Assembly: GCA_037349315.1 (NCBI GenBank)
Contig: JBAIAC010000024.1
Span: forward strand, 40,397,501 to 40,461,500
Origin: Chelydra serpentina
Lineage: Eukaryota; Chordata; Testudines; Chelydridae
Reading direction: 5' to 3'
DNA length: 64,000 bases
The notes beneath the pieces are model-generated. The model was not told where the DNA came from, searched no databases, and saw only the letters and a list, made by a program, of their open reading frames with translations. Position numbers and translations under genes: made by a program. Shown here one piece after another: positions 9,376-20,946 of this stretch (positions within the stretch are counted from its first letter, which is position 1; each line of letters opens with the position of its first letter).

Positions 9376-10721
9376 CCATTTTAGAGGCACTTTTTTTTTA
9401 AAAAAAAAAGAGTAGAACTATACTTTAAGGGTTTAGATGTACTGCTCTACAAGGCCATCTGCCTGGGGGATGGCAGACTGAGGTTCTAACAATTCTGGTT
9501 TTTAATAAAAGGCATACCTTTCCTTCCTGAACACTAGCATGAAGAATAATCAGAGCTTCCACTTGAGTGATCACCTTTATAATTCAGATGCAACAGTGAC
9601 TCTACAAGCTGGTATGAAACATGGCCCATTGCTCCCTGGAGGATCAGCAGTGTCTTCATTTTAGGATGGAGTTGAAGGCTGACCCTCCCTTTCTCCACTT
9701 GCCCGGTTAGTCACTCCACACTCACACACACACACACCCTCCCTTTAGCTCCTCCCCTACTTCCTTTTGTATTTTACTCATTGGAGGTGAAAAGGCAGAC
9801 AAAGAAGCTGAAGGGGGATGAGTGACAGAGAAGAAGAAGCAGCCTCTGCCAGCTCAAAAAACTACTTAGCCTATAGCTTTCTCTTTTCTGCCTTTGAGAC
9901 TTAAGTCACAAATGAAGGTTGTGAAGGAAAGAGAAGAAACAATAGGGAAATAAACAGGAAGTGGATCAAATATTATGGTCCCTGTCTACTGTTCTCATGG
10001 AGACAAGGGGTTGTAAAGATGGCAGATAATTCCACCAGGGAATATCCCTGGCATGGGGTAATCTCAGGTGGCATAGGGCCAGCATAATCAAGCCTTCACC
10101 ATTGCATCCCCAAGCACAAGGGATGTGTAGAGAGCATTGGTGTGGGGAAAAGCACCACTGTGCTCTGTATGTTGCCAGAAGCAGATTTCTTGGTGCCAAA
10201 GCAACCTGGACTTAAGATGCTTCTGATGGCTGTTCTGTCAGTTTCCAGGTGGCCTGTAAACAGGAGAAACACAAAGGAGATTAAAATCTTCCTTTGCCTT
10301 CATCTGTGCAATCTCTGTGTCTAGTGTAGCTTGGATAGAAGATAGAATCAGAGATAGGTAGTGGGGCATCAAATCAGCCCAAAGAGGAAACCAAGTTGGA
10401 AGGTAAACTAGAGGGAGGTAAAATGGAGAGAAGGGAAATAGAAGAAACAAATTAGGGATGGAGACTTCAGAAATATTTGTAGGTAGCAAAACCAGGCTAG
10501 AGGATACATGGCTGGATATGCGGGGAGAGGGGAACATACTGAATAGAAGCCTAGCTGAAGAGGGCAGATGTGCTTGGGGTGGGGATTCAGGCGCTTCAGA
10601 GGAGAGACAGAAGGAAAGAAAATACATTCAGAGGGGCAAAGAGAAGAACTTTAGGGAGGCAAGAATTAAAGAAACCTCCAAAGGCTTTCCTGGCCTCTCC
10701 CTCCCCAACGAACAGAGAGAG
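9376..10721. other. No recognisable gene
   Basis: Purine-rich and AT-rich unique DNA with a (CA)n run near 9721-9737. The 130-codon frame at 10458-10850 runs into the CR1 copy and has no domain-like features, so I do not regard it as a gene. Confidence 0.55.
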
Positions 10722-11715
10722 GCACATGAGAATTGCCATACTGGATCAGACCTGAGATCTATCCAGCCCAGTGTCCTATCTCTGGCAGTGTACAGTACCA
10801 CAGACTTCAGAGAAAGATGTAAGAACCCCATAGTAGGCAGAAGTGGATAATTTGCCCCCCAAATTGGTTTCATGATCTCTTATAGTTCCAGATTGATTAA
10901 AGCCTTAAGGTTTAATATCCCTTCCAAAATTTGTACTATCATTAATTCTGATCATTCTGGATATTCTCATTATCTATATAAATGTTGAATCTCTTTCTAA
11001 ATCCTGTTAAGTTTTTGGCCTCAATGACTTCCTGTGGCAAAGAGTTCCACAGTTTTATCACACATTGTGTGAAAAAGTATTTCCTTTTGTTAGTTTTGAA
11101 TTAGCCACCTTTAATTTCATTGAAATGTCCCTGTGTTCTTGTGTTGTATAGGGAGAACAACAGTTCCTGAGCGGACTTCTCTAGACCAGTCATTATTTTA
11201 AATACTCTTATGTCCCCTCTTATTCATCTCCTTTGTAAGGTGAGCAAACCGAGTCTTTTCAATCTCCCTTCATGAGAGAGTTTTTCCACATCCTTGATCA
11301 TTTTCATAGCTCCTTGAACAATATCTTTTATGAGATGGGTTGACAAGAATGTCACACAATATTCCAGATAAGGCCACAATACTGATTTATATGAAGATAA
11401 ATATTCTCTTCATTTTCACCATCCTATTCCTTATGCATCTTACCACCATGAGATATTTTTTTTAATTGCAGTTGCACAATAAGCAAATGTCTTCATTAAG
11501 TTGTTTACAGGGATGCCTATGTTTCTTTCTGGAGTTGATATTTTAAATGTAGAATCTTGTGAGGTGTATGAATAATTTAATTTTTTCCCCCGCCAGGGTG
11601 CATAATTTTACATTTATCAACACTGAATTTCATTTGCCATCCTGTTGCCCATGGACCTAGTTTGTTTAGGTTTCTCTGAAGTTCTTCACAATCCTCTCTG
11701 GTCTACATGCTGAAA
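10722..11715 (-). mobile_element. 5'-truncated CR1 LINE copy
   Basis: Read on the - strand this runs from the end of ORF2 to the 3' tail. Near 11620-11715 the translation resembles the CR1 C-terminal words W.TGWQMKFSVDKC. Around 11030-11110 is the post-ORF segment with TGTGGAACTCTTTGCCACAG. The 3' tail at 10722-10760 is CACTGGGCTGGATAGATC-like. Many indels break any reading frame. About 1 kb long and clearly old. Confidence 0.8.
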
Positions 11716-12360
11716 TAGAATCTACCTCCTAGGTGAAACAATTGACTTTTCTTTACTGCACTATCCCTAACAAAGGGCCTGATTGTGCTCCCACACACAG
11801 TGTCTCCCCCCCACCCCCATCTCCAATAAATCTTACAGTAGCCTAATTTTTCTGTGAATTATGTCCTGGGCAACAGTTATGTGGTCCAGAAAGCAAAAAG
11901 TCAAACATTCCTAAGGTTTACTATCTGCTGCCTCTTTCTGACAGCCCCAGTAACTTCTTCAAGTTCTCCTAATTATGAAGAGTTATACTCATCAAATTAG
12001 GGAACAGAAGCAATACCATGTGACCAACCCCAACCAACCAAACTAGCACAAATTTCAATATGTGCTACTGAGAACTTGCAGCAACTGTTCATAATTATGT
12101 TACAGAGTTAGATTAAAACCTGCACAATAATCAGTCAATGAAATACATCTGAGGAAATAATCACTCTCATATTCTGCAAACTGAAAAACATGAATAATAA
12201 GTTGATTAAATGATTTGCTGTAATTATTAATTCAGCTCGACTTATCCATTACCCCAATTTTTCTCTCTGGCATATTCTCAGCACATACATCTTTAAAAAA
12301 TACTGCTGACAACATTGATGCTTGTATTCCTACTTCAAATCACTAATAAGAATATGCCAT
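11716..12360. other. No recognisable gene
   Basis: AT-rich unique DNA between a CR1 copy and a MITE. Confidence 0.5.
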
Positions 12361-12368
12361 ACCATAAG
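12361..12368. repeat. 8-bp target duplication, left
   Basis: ACCATAAG, repeated exactly at 12790-12797. Confidence 0.85.
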
Positions 12369-12789
12369 CACGGTTCCCTCTAAGCTGTGCGCGCGCACAC
12401 AGATCCTACACCCCGCAAACATGGAGAAACACCGCACGCACAAAAAATGAAATACTACATCGGAGCAAGGCCAAAATATCATTTACGGGCGACTTTTGAC
12501 ATTGTTCGCACACCATCCATCAACACAGACAGATTCTACTAGCTGGCTGGGGATAGGGGGAGGGGAGGAGGGAAAGGAGGACAATGAATCGTACCCCTCC
12601 CTGCCAGCATTTCAAACGTGGAATGTTGATCATGTTGGGACGGTCGGGATCCACACATCTCCTTATATAAGCATGTTACTCACTTGGGTGCATTTGCCTC
12701 ATGGCGCACAAATTTGAACTCTGCTTCAAAAATTTGCACAGAAGAAATTTTTTGCGCACACGGCCTGTCAAAAATTAGAGGGAACATTG
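12369..12789. mobile_element. hAT-type MITE, 421 bp
   Basis: Termini CACGGTTCCCTCTAA and, reverse-complemented, CAATGTTCCCTCTAA match at 13 of 15 positions. An exact 8-bp duplication (ACCATAAG) flanks the element. CA-starting termini plus 8-bp duplications are diagnostic of hAT elements. The interior has GTGTGCGC-rich ends and no coding capacity. Confidence 0.85.
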
Positions 12790-13093
12790 ACCATAAGTAA
12801 TATCAGGCTCTCAATAATGCTGGCAAAATTCCTTTTACTGTTGAGGTATTTAAAATCCCTGCACATTTTGCCAAGTTAGCTTCTATCCACTGGCATAACT
12901 AAAATCACATGGAAAATTTTACATGGATACTCTGTCAGATTCAAACAGAGGAGAGGAAATAAATGAATGCATTTATGTAAATTCTTGTTAAAATATTCAT
13001 TTAGAATTAGTCTGTTCTGTTTTCTATAGTTAAAACATAAGCATTATTATTTTCCCAGAACCAACAGTTCACTGTATTAGGAACCTTATGAAA

Positions 13094-13178
13094 AGATTAA
13101 GACATAAGGTTAAATCCTGTCCCCATAAGTCAATGACAAACTCCTATTGGCTTCAAAGGGGCCAGGATTTCACCCGAA
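13094..13178. repeat. Palindromic interspersed module
   Basis: AAATCCTGTCCCCATAAGTC on the left pairs imperfectly with GGGGCCAGGATTT on the right, the same architecture as the better-preserved module at 43488-43558. Confidence 0.5.
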
Positions 13179-14064
13179 AGGCACTAACAATCTAGTTCAG
13201 GCACATGCACGACAGAGTAGACACAAACAATATATGGAATATAGACTGTACAGAGTCAGAATCTGCTGATGGTCATTTGGCAAGGCATTTTTATTTGAGC
13301 CACTTGTAACCAAACCTAATTTAAAATTATTCTAAATTTGATTGTATGTATATATGTACCTGATTGCTCTTGATACTGAACACACTAAGTATTTCAAGGA
13401 AAGGAGTAAAATATTACTTTCAGTGTTGTTTCCAGTTTTTATATTATAACAACAAGTCAGTTGTTTAAATAACTTGTAGTTACAATGTATTATTCATATA
13501 ACACCACAAGTGCACTATATTTAAAAGCAATACTAGCAGGGATTAAACTAGAGTAGAAGAGCTTTACATTAAATGATTGATTTTTCCAAAATTATTTTAG
13601 TTCACTTTTCACCTGCAGGGGGTAGCAGTCTGATTGATTAAAAAACAGGATAAGAGCAAGGCTTCAAAACGGAGACTACATTAGCACTGAAAGAGACAAG
13701 GGGTTGTAAATGGAATATTGAGCTGCAGGTCACTGGTTCTAATCCAGTCCAGACTGGGAGTGACAAAGTCATCATCACTACTTTTTGGTGGGTTGTTTGG
13801 TGGCCTATCGGAAATGAGCTTGTGGTCTCAGCTCATTTCCTAGTGGACAAGTCTTACAATCACAAAACCACTGCCACAACAGACAATCCTGTTGGCAGTC
13901 TCAGCAGTGATATGAAAGCTTCAGTGGAACTATGTTTGCATCCCTAAAGTTCATGTTTAAGCCTGTTGGTGAGGAGGTATGTGGATGGGAAGTATGCACA
14001 GTTTTCTGGTATGCTATTTTCCCAGGCTATCAAAATTGGTATTTTTCATAAGAACTAAATTTCA

Positions 14065-14092
14065 ACACACACACACACACACACACACACAC
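14065..14092 (+). repeat. (AC)14 microsatellite
   Basis: Uninterrupted AC dinucleotides. Confidence 0.95.
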
Positions 14093-16624
14093 GCCTAAAA
14101 CTTAAGTTACATTTGAGTAGAGTTGGTAAAAGAACTGTAAACATTTAAAAATAACAGAATATTTTTTTCTGCAGGTTAACAAAACAAATTATTTTTGTTA
14201 AATTGAAACTAGTGATATTTTATTTTTCATTTACTCCCCTTTTCCATCTCCTTTTCCATTTTGCCTATGGGGGAAAAAAGAGTAAGGGGATGGGCTGGAG
14301 GAAAATAAATATAACAATCCTAATTTTTCTAAAATCCTTTTCTTTCAATGACAAAGAAAAGCACTGTATGAAAATGTTCATTTTTGAAAAAAAGGACATT
14401 TTTAATGAAAAAAAGTGGTTCATTTGAAAAATGTTGACAGTCCAAGACATTTCTTAGGGTATGGGAGAGCATTTTCAAATTTAAATCCATCTCCTCACTT
14501 CCTGATGGGAAAATACTCCACCTAGTTAACAGAAAAGGATTAGACAAGGTCTCTCTCTCATTTAACACTGCCACATGCAGTGTTCTCTCAGGATCAACTG
14601 AGTTTTCTAAAGCCTCCATAGTTCACAAAACTTCCATAAGGATATTTAGCTTGTGTTCATGTAGTCAGGTCCATGTCCTTTTCTGGACCATGTCCTAAGT
14701 TTAAAATAAAATTATCCAGTTTAAGACAATCACCTTTCTTTAAGCATTTAGTTAGAATTAATTTTAAAATAAGATATTTAATGTTTGGTTTGAGACTTTT
14801 AAAATCCCTGAAGAATAAGTTTAGTTTTAGTGATTCTGTTGCATGTAATAAATCTAAAATAAAATCTCACTCTGAAAATAAGATTTCCAAGTCCAATTGA
14901 AAGTTAAAATGGACTATTTTCAACCAAACTCCCCCTTTGGCTGCCATTTGTAATTAAAAATGTCTCAACAATTCTTTTAAAGAAAACTTCTGAAGTTTAA
15001 ATGCAGACTTGGCAACATGCATTTGTAGGCACTGTGATTAATTACACAGTATGTGAATGGTATCTCACAGACAGTATTAAATAGATGAGAGACCATAACA
15101 CAGTTTACAATAGGAAGTGAGTGATCTAATCCTTTTAAGTCTTGATTAAAGGAAAAATTAATTGTATAAATTGCATGTTTTAAACTGATTTTGTTATCTT
15201 GAGCTCAGTAAAATCCTAGCACAGCAGAGGTGATTCTTGATCAAGGAGACGTCTACATATTTTGACAAACTAAAGTACCTCCAGGGTGCTGAAGTTCCAT
15301 GGCACTTACTTCACATCTCAGCCATTTAGTGATGGCAAGATGAAGGTTTCCCTGAGGGATCACTGCATTGTTACCGAGAGCACACCTTCAGCTCCAGTTA
15401 AAATAAGATGTTGATTATCCCCATAATTATTTTTGAATGGGCTATTTTGACTGTTCAGTAAAGGGGATACTTGAACTCTAATTCATGCAAATTTACCCTC
15501 AAATCAAAATAGTACAAAGATGAAAGAATATATAATTTCTCTTTGGAAGTACCCAGTTTTCATAACTTTAATGAAGCATTTCTAAAGATGTACTACCTGA
15601 TTATCACCATCATCACCTATTGCTAGTATTATTATGGGTGATAATTTAGGTATGGTTACAGTAAACCAATAATTTACTTGAAAGTAAAATATTTCTTTCT
15701 TCTAGTAGCCAAGTGATTGAATTTGAAAAATTCAATTGAGATTGAAACATTCAATTTCAAAATGGTGCTAAAATTATAATATCTGAAGCAATTTCATTAT
15801 ATAAATTCTTGCTTTCCTTAAGTAAAGTTAAATTAGGCCAGGAGAAAGAAAAAAATGTTTTAAAAAGATGATGACCTAAATGGTGAATTGTGACAGCAGC
15901 CAAGTAAATAACTTAAGAAGAAAAAGGCTTTGCAGAATATTGATTTAATGCATCACTTAAGCAACAGAATATCTCAAATCAGCATTATACATGCTCTATT
16001 TCCTTGTACCTTAGACAGTTTATCAGTTCACCTCTCTCAGAGGAACAAACACATATTTGTCCACGAATTGTTGTCTGTGATGCACAGTTTTTAACAGTAG
16101 GATAAAAATGCATCCTCAGTAGAACTCTGCTTCTTTGAGAGAGATGCATTGCCAGAAATTCTAGCAAGCTGGAATGCCATATATAAAAAGCTACTAAAAT
16201 TAAATGTAGACGAACCTAAGATAACTGGCATTGTTATTCTATTGAAAACATATCACAGAAAAAGTAAGCTTTTTCAATATGCACAAAAGACTAAATTGCA
16301 ATTTGACCTCATTGTACAGAATTTCAATAGGCATCTGAAGCATCAAAATAATTTAAAAATTCTGTTTAAAAGTTACATTGATTCCAAATTGTGCCTTCAA
16401 ATGTTATATACAGTTCAAAGACAAGTGTAAATAAGGAGAATTGTAGAAAAATAAAAGGCAAAAAGCAGAAATAACATGTCAGGTTCGTTTTTTGTTGTTA
16501 TTTTAAAGAACAAGCTACCAAATTATACACTTTATATAAAGGTCCATTTTGTTATCAAAACACAGGTTTTCTGTTCAAACCTGTAGGACCCAAATTTAGA
16601 CAAAATTTGCCCCCACTATTGCTA

Positions 16625-16820
16625 GCCCATGGATAGGGATGGTGTCCCTAGCCTCTGTTTGCCAGAAGCTGGGAATGGGCGACGGGATTGATCACTTGAT
16701 TCACCTGTTCTGTTCATCCCCTCTGGGGCACCTGGCATTGGCCACAGTCGGAAAACCAGGATACTGGGCTAGATGGACTTTTGGTCTGCCCAGTATGGCC
16801 ATTCTTATGTTTGTTCTTAT
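16625..16820 (+). mobile_element. CR1 LINE 3' end
   Basis: Contains the typical tail words CCAGAAGCTGGGAATGGGCG, GGCACCTGGCATTGGCCAC, TACTGGGCTAGATGGAC and CAGTATGGCCATTCTTATG. Only the 3' terminal 200 bp are present. It is relatively well preserved compared with the copy at 10.7 kb. Confidence 0.88.
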
Positions 16821-16830
16821 CTTTGAATGA

Positions 16831-18109
16831 CTTAGGCTTCATAGCTACAAAAGGCGTATCTTATTTGACTGGTGAGCACACACTGTTCTCCAGCAGCTAC
16901 AGAAAACAGAACTAAACGTACCACTGCTTTCTTTTTCTAGGAGCAGAGTCTGTGACTCCACCTTACACAATTACCATATATGGCTTCATTTAAATCACAC
17001 TGATTCACTCACTGAGTATACTCCGATGGTTACCCAAAGTCCCAATTTGGGCAATGAATCTTATGAACGAAGATGGGTTCTTCCCCCCAAAACTGAACAT
17101 TAGCCAGCCAGGGAAGAATTTTACAAGGTCCATGGCCCACGTTATTGGGTTTTCCCTGCCTCAACACTCCATGACAGATAGAATGGGCTAAGGGCCAGAT
17201 TATTTTTTTTAGCATAGCCCTAAGAAGCAGGTGGTATGTAATCTTCATCAAACCAGGAGTAGTTCCAGGAGGTATAATGACTTAGACATACCCCTTGTGT
17301 TTTGGAGTACAACCCATAAATGGCAGGACTCTGGGGAGAATGACATCATTTCTAAAGGAAACCAAGATATTTTAATGTCAGTTTCCAAAATCTTGAGCAG
17401 TTGGAACATCCCCACCATAACTGAAATTGGACAATTTATTTGATCATGCAGCAGTTCTCATCATTGTAGTCCAATCCCAGTATAGCTCCAATGGAGCTCA
17501 TTGAAGTCCAATAAGAGCTTTAGAGCCAAATTCTCTGCTAGTGCAAAATGGACAAAACCCTATCGAACACAATGCTCCTTCCATTTTTAACAGCAGAGAA
17601 TTTGGCTGTTAACCTATTCGTCTCCTTCCATCCCGAGAGAAGACAGCATCACGCAGCCTTCATTCCCTTTAATTTCTTTTTTCCATGCTGTGGTAGAACT
17701 GAAATGTCTTCCAATACTTTGTAATATCAGCAAAGCAGATTGAAGGAATTACATAAATTACCTCCTGGCCAGTTGTCTCCTTCACAATTAAAGGATGCCT
17801 GAACAGTATCATTTGGGGTCTGTCTGGCCACCCTTCGAAATCTCTCCAGCTGAGTAAGGCAGGGAAGAAGACTCATCTGTTCACCTCATGTTGACTTGTC
17901 ATTTGAAATCTGCGTCAGAGCAGCGCCTCACAAGAGTAGAGACTTTGATGCCAATGCAGCTTTCCCTCTGTCTAAAGTAGAGCTGGATGAACTATTCATT
18001 ATGAATAATTTACAGATTTAGCCTTTTTTTCGCTGTCCGAATTTTCTCCAAAATTTCACTTTGTAAAAATTGGTTCATTGGTTGAAATTTTTCAAAAGCT
18101 TTAGTCTTA
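16831..18109. other. No recognisable gene; possible old LINE scrap
   Basis: Near 17815-17905 the + strand translation has a KAGKKTHLFT-like ending reminiscent of the C-terminus of L2/Rex-type LINE proteins, but it is too short for a firm call. A hairpin module lies at 17523-17609. Confidence 0.4.
17523..17609. repeat. Hairpin module (AGCCAAATTCTCTGCT arms)
   Basis: AGCCAAATTCTCTGCT on the left and its exact reverse complement near 17591-17606, with partly paired flanking bases, separated by about 50 bp. Similar to vertebrate palindromic repeats that begin with an AGCCAAATTCT word. Confidence 0.65.
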
Positions 18110-18134
18110 GGGCTGGTCCACACTACCCCCCAAG

Positions 18135-18202
18135 TTCGAACTAAGATACGCGACTTCAGCTACGTGAATAACGTAGCTGAAGTCGAAGTATCTTATTTCG
18201 AA
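18135..18202. repeat. Hairpin 1 of the Harbinger-like MITE
   Basis: About 31-bp arms (TTCGAA at both outer ends, CGACTTCAGCTACGT in the inner arm) with only a few mismatches and a 5-nt loop. Confidence 0.85.
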
Positions 18203-18312
18203 TTTAAAAGTACTTACTGCTGGTCCACACGGCGGCGCGCAGGCTTCCCTGTCAACTCTGCCTGCTCCGTTCGTTGAGCAGGATTTCCGTCGTCGACGGG
18301 GAGCACTTCCTG

Positions 18313-18353
18313 GTTCGATTTATCGCGTCTAGACAAGACGCGATAAATCGAAC
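18313..18353. repeat. Hairpin 2 of the Harbinger-like MITE
   Basis: Two perfect 18-bp arms (GTTCGATTTATCGCGTCT and its reverse complement) around a 5-nt loop. Confidence 0.92.
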
Positions 18354-20607
18354 CCAGAAGATCGATTGGACGCCTCCGATGCAGCGGGTAAGTGTAGACC
18401 TACACTTAGTAGTAGTAGTAGTTTGTTTTTTTGTTTCATTTTGGGTTTTTTTAGGTGGTCAGAAGTTCTGGCCCCATTGAAGTGAATGGGAAAACTCCTG
18501 TTGGCTCCATCAGGGCCAGGAGTTCAACCTAGCTCTCTGCAGTGAGAAACCTACAATCTAGATTTGACACAAATGAGGCCAATCATCAAACAATAGGGAA
18601 GAAAAGGAGAAGTATGACAAAAGTTACAAAAATAAGGATGTGTAGATACTACTGTGGTTGGCCCTGTACAAAATTGATAGCTAGTGAGATCACACAGCAC
18701 TCAGTAATGGCCTAAGTACATTTTTAAGGCTTTGAGGGCAGTTTTGCTTTTGTTTTCTAAACTTCTTGTGGGAAATTGTGTGAACATATTTCACATAATA
18801 GTAGTTATGTGAACATGTTTCAGTTTGTGGGTCCCCCCTCCCAAGAGCTATGTGTTCAGCTTCTTCCCCTGTCCCCTCCCTCACTCTTTCCCCCCATTCC
18901 TTACTCAACCCTGGCATTAGCTTGGAGAAGGAATTCTTTGTTTCTGTATAAGAATCTAGAAATTCCTTGCTAGTTAGCAATCCTATTTTACTATATTCTA
19001 TGCTATGCTATTTCTTATAACATCCTATCCCTATGGTATTTGTGCAACTAGCAAGGGTAGATTCCTTAAAAAGCAGCAGAAAATCCAACTATAATGTCTA
19101 AGTGCCTAGTATTTCACTAGCAATTTCAAAGTCTTCTGGCTTTTAAGATTCAACCACTAGACTACTCTGCTTAAATTATTAAATACATTTAATTTAAATT
19201 TTCATAAGATACCAAGGAAAATGCATTTCTGTAGACAAGTATTGGGCTTGGTTTCTTGCAATGAAAACTATGGTATTGGTATTGCCTCTTTGGGGTATTA
19301 GCTTCCCTTAAGTAAAGCATGAAATAATATCATGCATTAAAGGGGGAAAATGTGCAAGGCAGATGCTTTCAAAAGGAGTTTTAAAGAACTATTCCAATTT
19401 GAGACCACCCAAAAACTGGAACAATAATTGGGATGAACTACCTAGATTCAACTCCCACACTCCAGAAGAGAGACGCCAGAAGAGACTAGCAAACCTGATA
19501 TAGGAGATCTTATTAGAATGCCTGTTTCATCCAAAAATCAAACAGAAATAAACTTCAAGTCCAGACTTTACCATATTGGGCACCAATATATAATGAACTA
19601 TTGAACATTTTAACAGCTTTACTTTACTGAATAAGAAACCACAGTATGTTTACTGACTTGTGTCCTTGCTGTGGATCACACCATTTACGTAGCACCTGTC
19701 TAGCAGAGACTGCAGCTGAGGGTTGAAAACTGTAGGTAGGGGTCTTATTTACTTTTGTTTAAAAATAATTTGAAAAACACTTCTAATTCATTTGTCTGTT
19801 TCTTTTGTGAAAAGAGAAAGGATTCATCCTGAGTGAAGACTGGAGACCAGCTCAGAGAGATTAAGAACTGAACCAAGTTTCAGTCTAAAAATTAAACCAG
19901 TCCCACTTCCTTCTTTTTTTCTCTTTTACTTTTGAAAAAAATATATATCCCACTCCTTCTCCTTAGCCCTTAATGTACTCTCCCAGCTCTCAAGATCTTA
20001 TTTGGCTTAGTAACCCAAACTAGATATCTGCCATCTTCAAATCCACAACAGTGACTGTTGGAGCTTCCCCTTGGTCAGAAAAGAGGAAATTCATTCTGTT
20101 ATGCCTCATGCCTAGGAAACACTAGAGAAATTTACAACAGATAGTTTTTGTTCATCATGGAAAGTACCAACCCTGAAATCTCCAGGATATCACTAAGAAA
20201 GGGACACTGTAGGTTGTGAATGGGGAGAAAGTCAGGTCTGTTGAGATCAAAGAACCTGTTTTGAATCAGGGACAGTTTAGGGGTTAGACCAAAGAATTGA
20301 GGAAACAGAAGTCTGCTGATGGTCAGGGAATGTGATTGGGGAAGTAGGGGCCCGTTGAGGGACAGAGAGAAGGCACTGTGTGTTGGGGAAAGGACAAGAA
20401 TATGTTTAGGATGAAAGGAGTAAGGAAAAGGAATGAGTTGGAGAAGAGGGAGAAAGTAGGAAGACTGTCAAAAATTCAGGTAAGCTTAATGAAAGATTTT
20501 CCACTCTTTGGAATTTGCAAGTCTATAATATTAAGAAAGCATTTCAATATCTTTTACTTCTGATATACTTTCAAAAATAGTGGCAAATATAAAATGTAAG
20601 CCTGAGT

Positions 20608-20633
20608 TTAGTGATGCTTTAAAGCATCACTAA
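20608..20633. repeat. 26-bp perfect palindrome
   Basis: TTAGTGATGCTTT followed directly by its exact reverse complement, no spacer. Confidence 0.9.
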
Positions 20634-20922
20634 TCACTGAATTGCTGACCAAAGCTTGAATTGGAGATAAACAGCTCAGTGAAGCTCTAGAAAAATACCC
20701 AATTCCAAGTATTATTTCTTTCAAATCCACCTGACTAAAATCCGTATAAGACAACCTCCACTCCGGTATTGGGAAAGTTTCTTTGCAGATGCAGTTGTTT
20801 TTAGCCAATTCTAGTTCTCCCACCTACACACAATTTGTAAAATGTTTTGAACAGAAGCTGACAATATTTTATAATAGATTGATTGGGTCTCCCCAGATTT
20901 TTCCTAATGTTTAGTGGCATCA

Positions 20923-20946
20923 GATATTTGAATTAATTCAAATATC
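20923..20946. repeat. 24-bp perfect palindrome
   Basis: GATATTTGAATT followed directly by its exact reverse complement, no spacer, 290 bp after the palindrome at 20608. Confidence 0.9.

Larger units (their letters stand above)
12798..16600. other. Unique AT-rich DNA with a microsatellite and possible old SINE
   Basis: No gene recognised. Holds a (AC)14 run at 14065-14092 and a palindromic module at 13094-13178. Around 13725-13930 a B-box-like GGTCACTGGTTCTAATCC suggests a decayed tRNA-derived SINE, but I cannot name it. Confidence 0.5.
18110..18406. mobile_element. Harbinger-like MITE with long hairpins
   Basis: Ends GGGCTGGTCCACACTA and, reverse-complemented, GTGTAGGTCTACACTT share GGTCYACACT. 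Both sides are flanked by TTA (18107-18109 and 18407-18409), the expected Harbinger target. Terminal words match those of the 5.4 kb element (GGTCTACACTAC), so it is probably mobilised by a related transposase. It contains two strong hairpins (separate entries), is CpG-rich, and has no coding capacity. Confidence 0.8.

Noticed and set aside
10458..10850. 130-codon + strand frame
   Set aside because: Runs into the antisense of a CR1 tail and has low-complexity composition.
13725..13930. Possible tRNA-derived SINE
   Set aside because: Only one B-box-like word is convincing; no A box or family match, so it is mentioned but not called.
17815..17905. Possible L2/Rex LINE C-terminus
   Set aside because: Too short and diverged to separate from chance.
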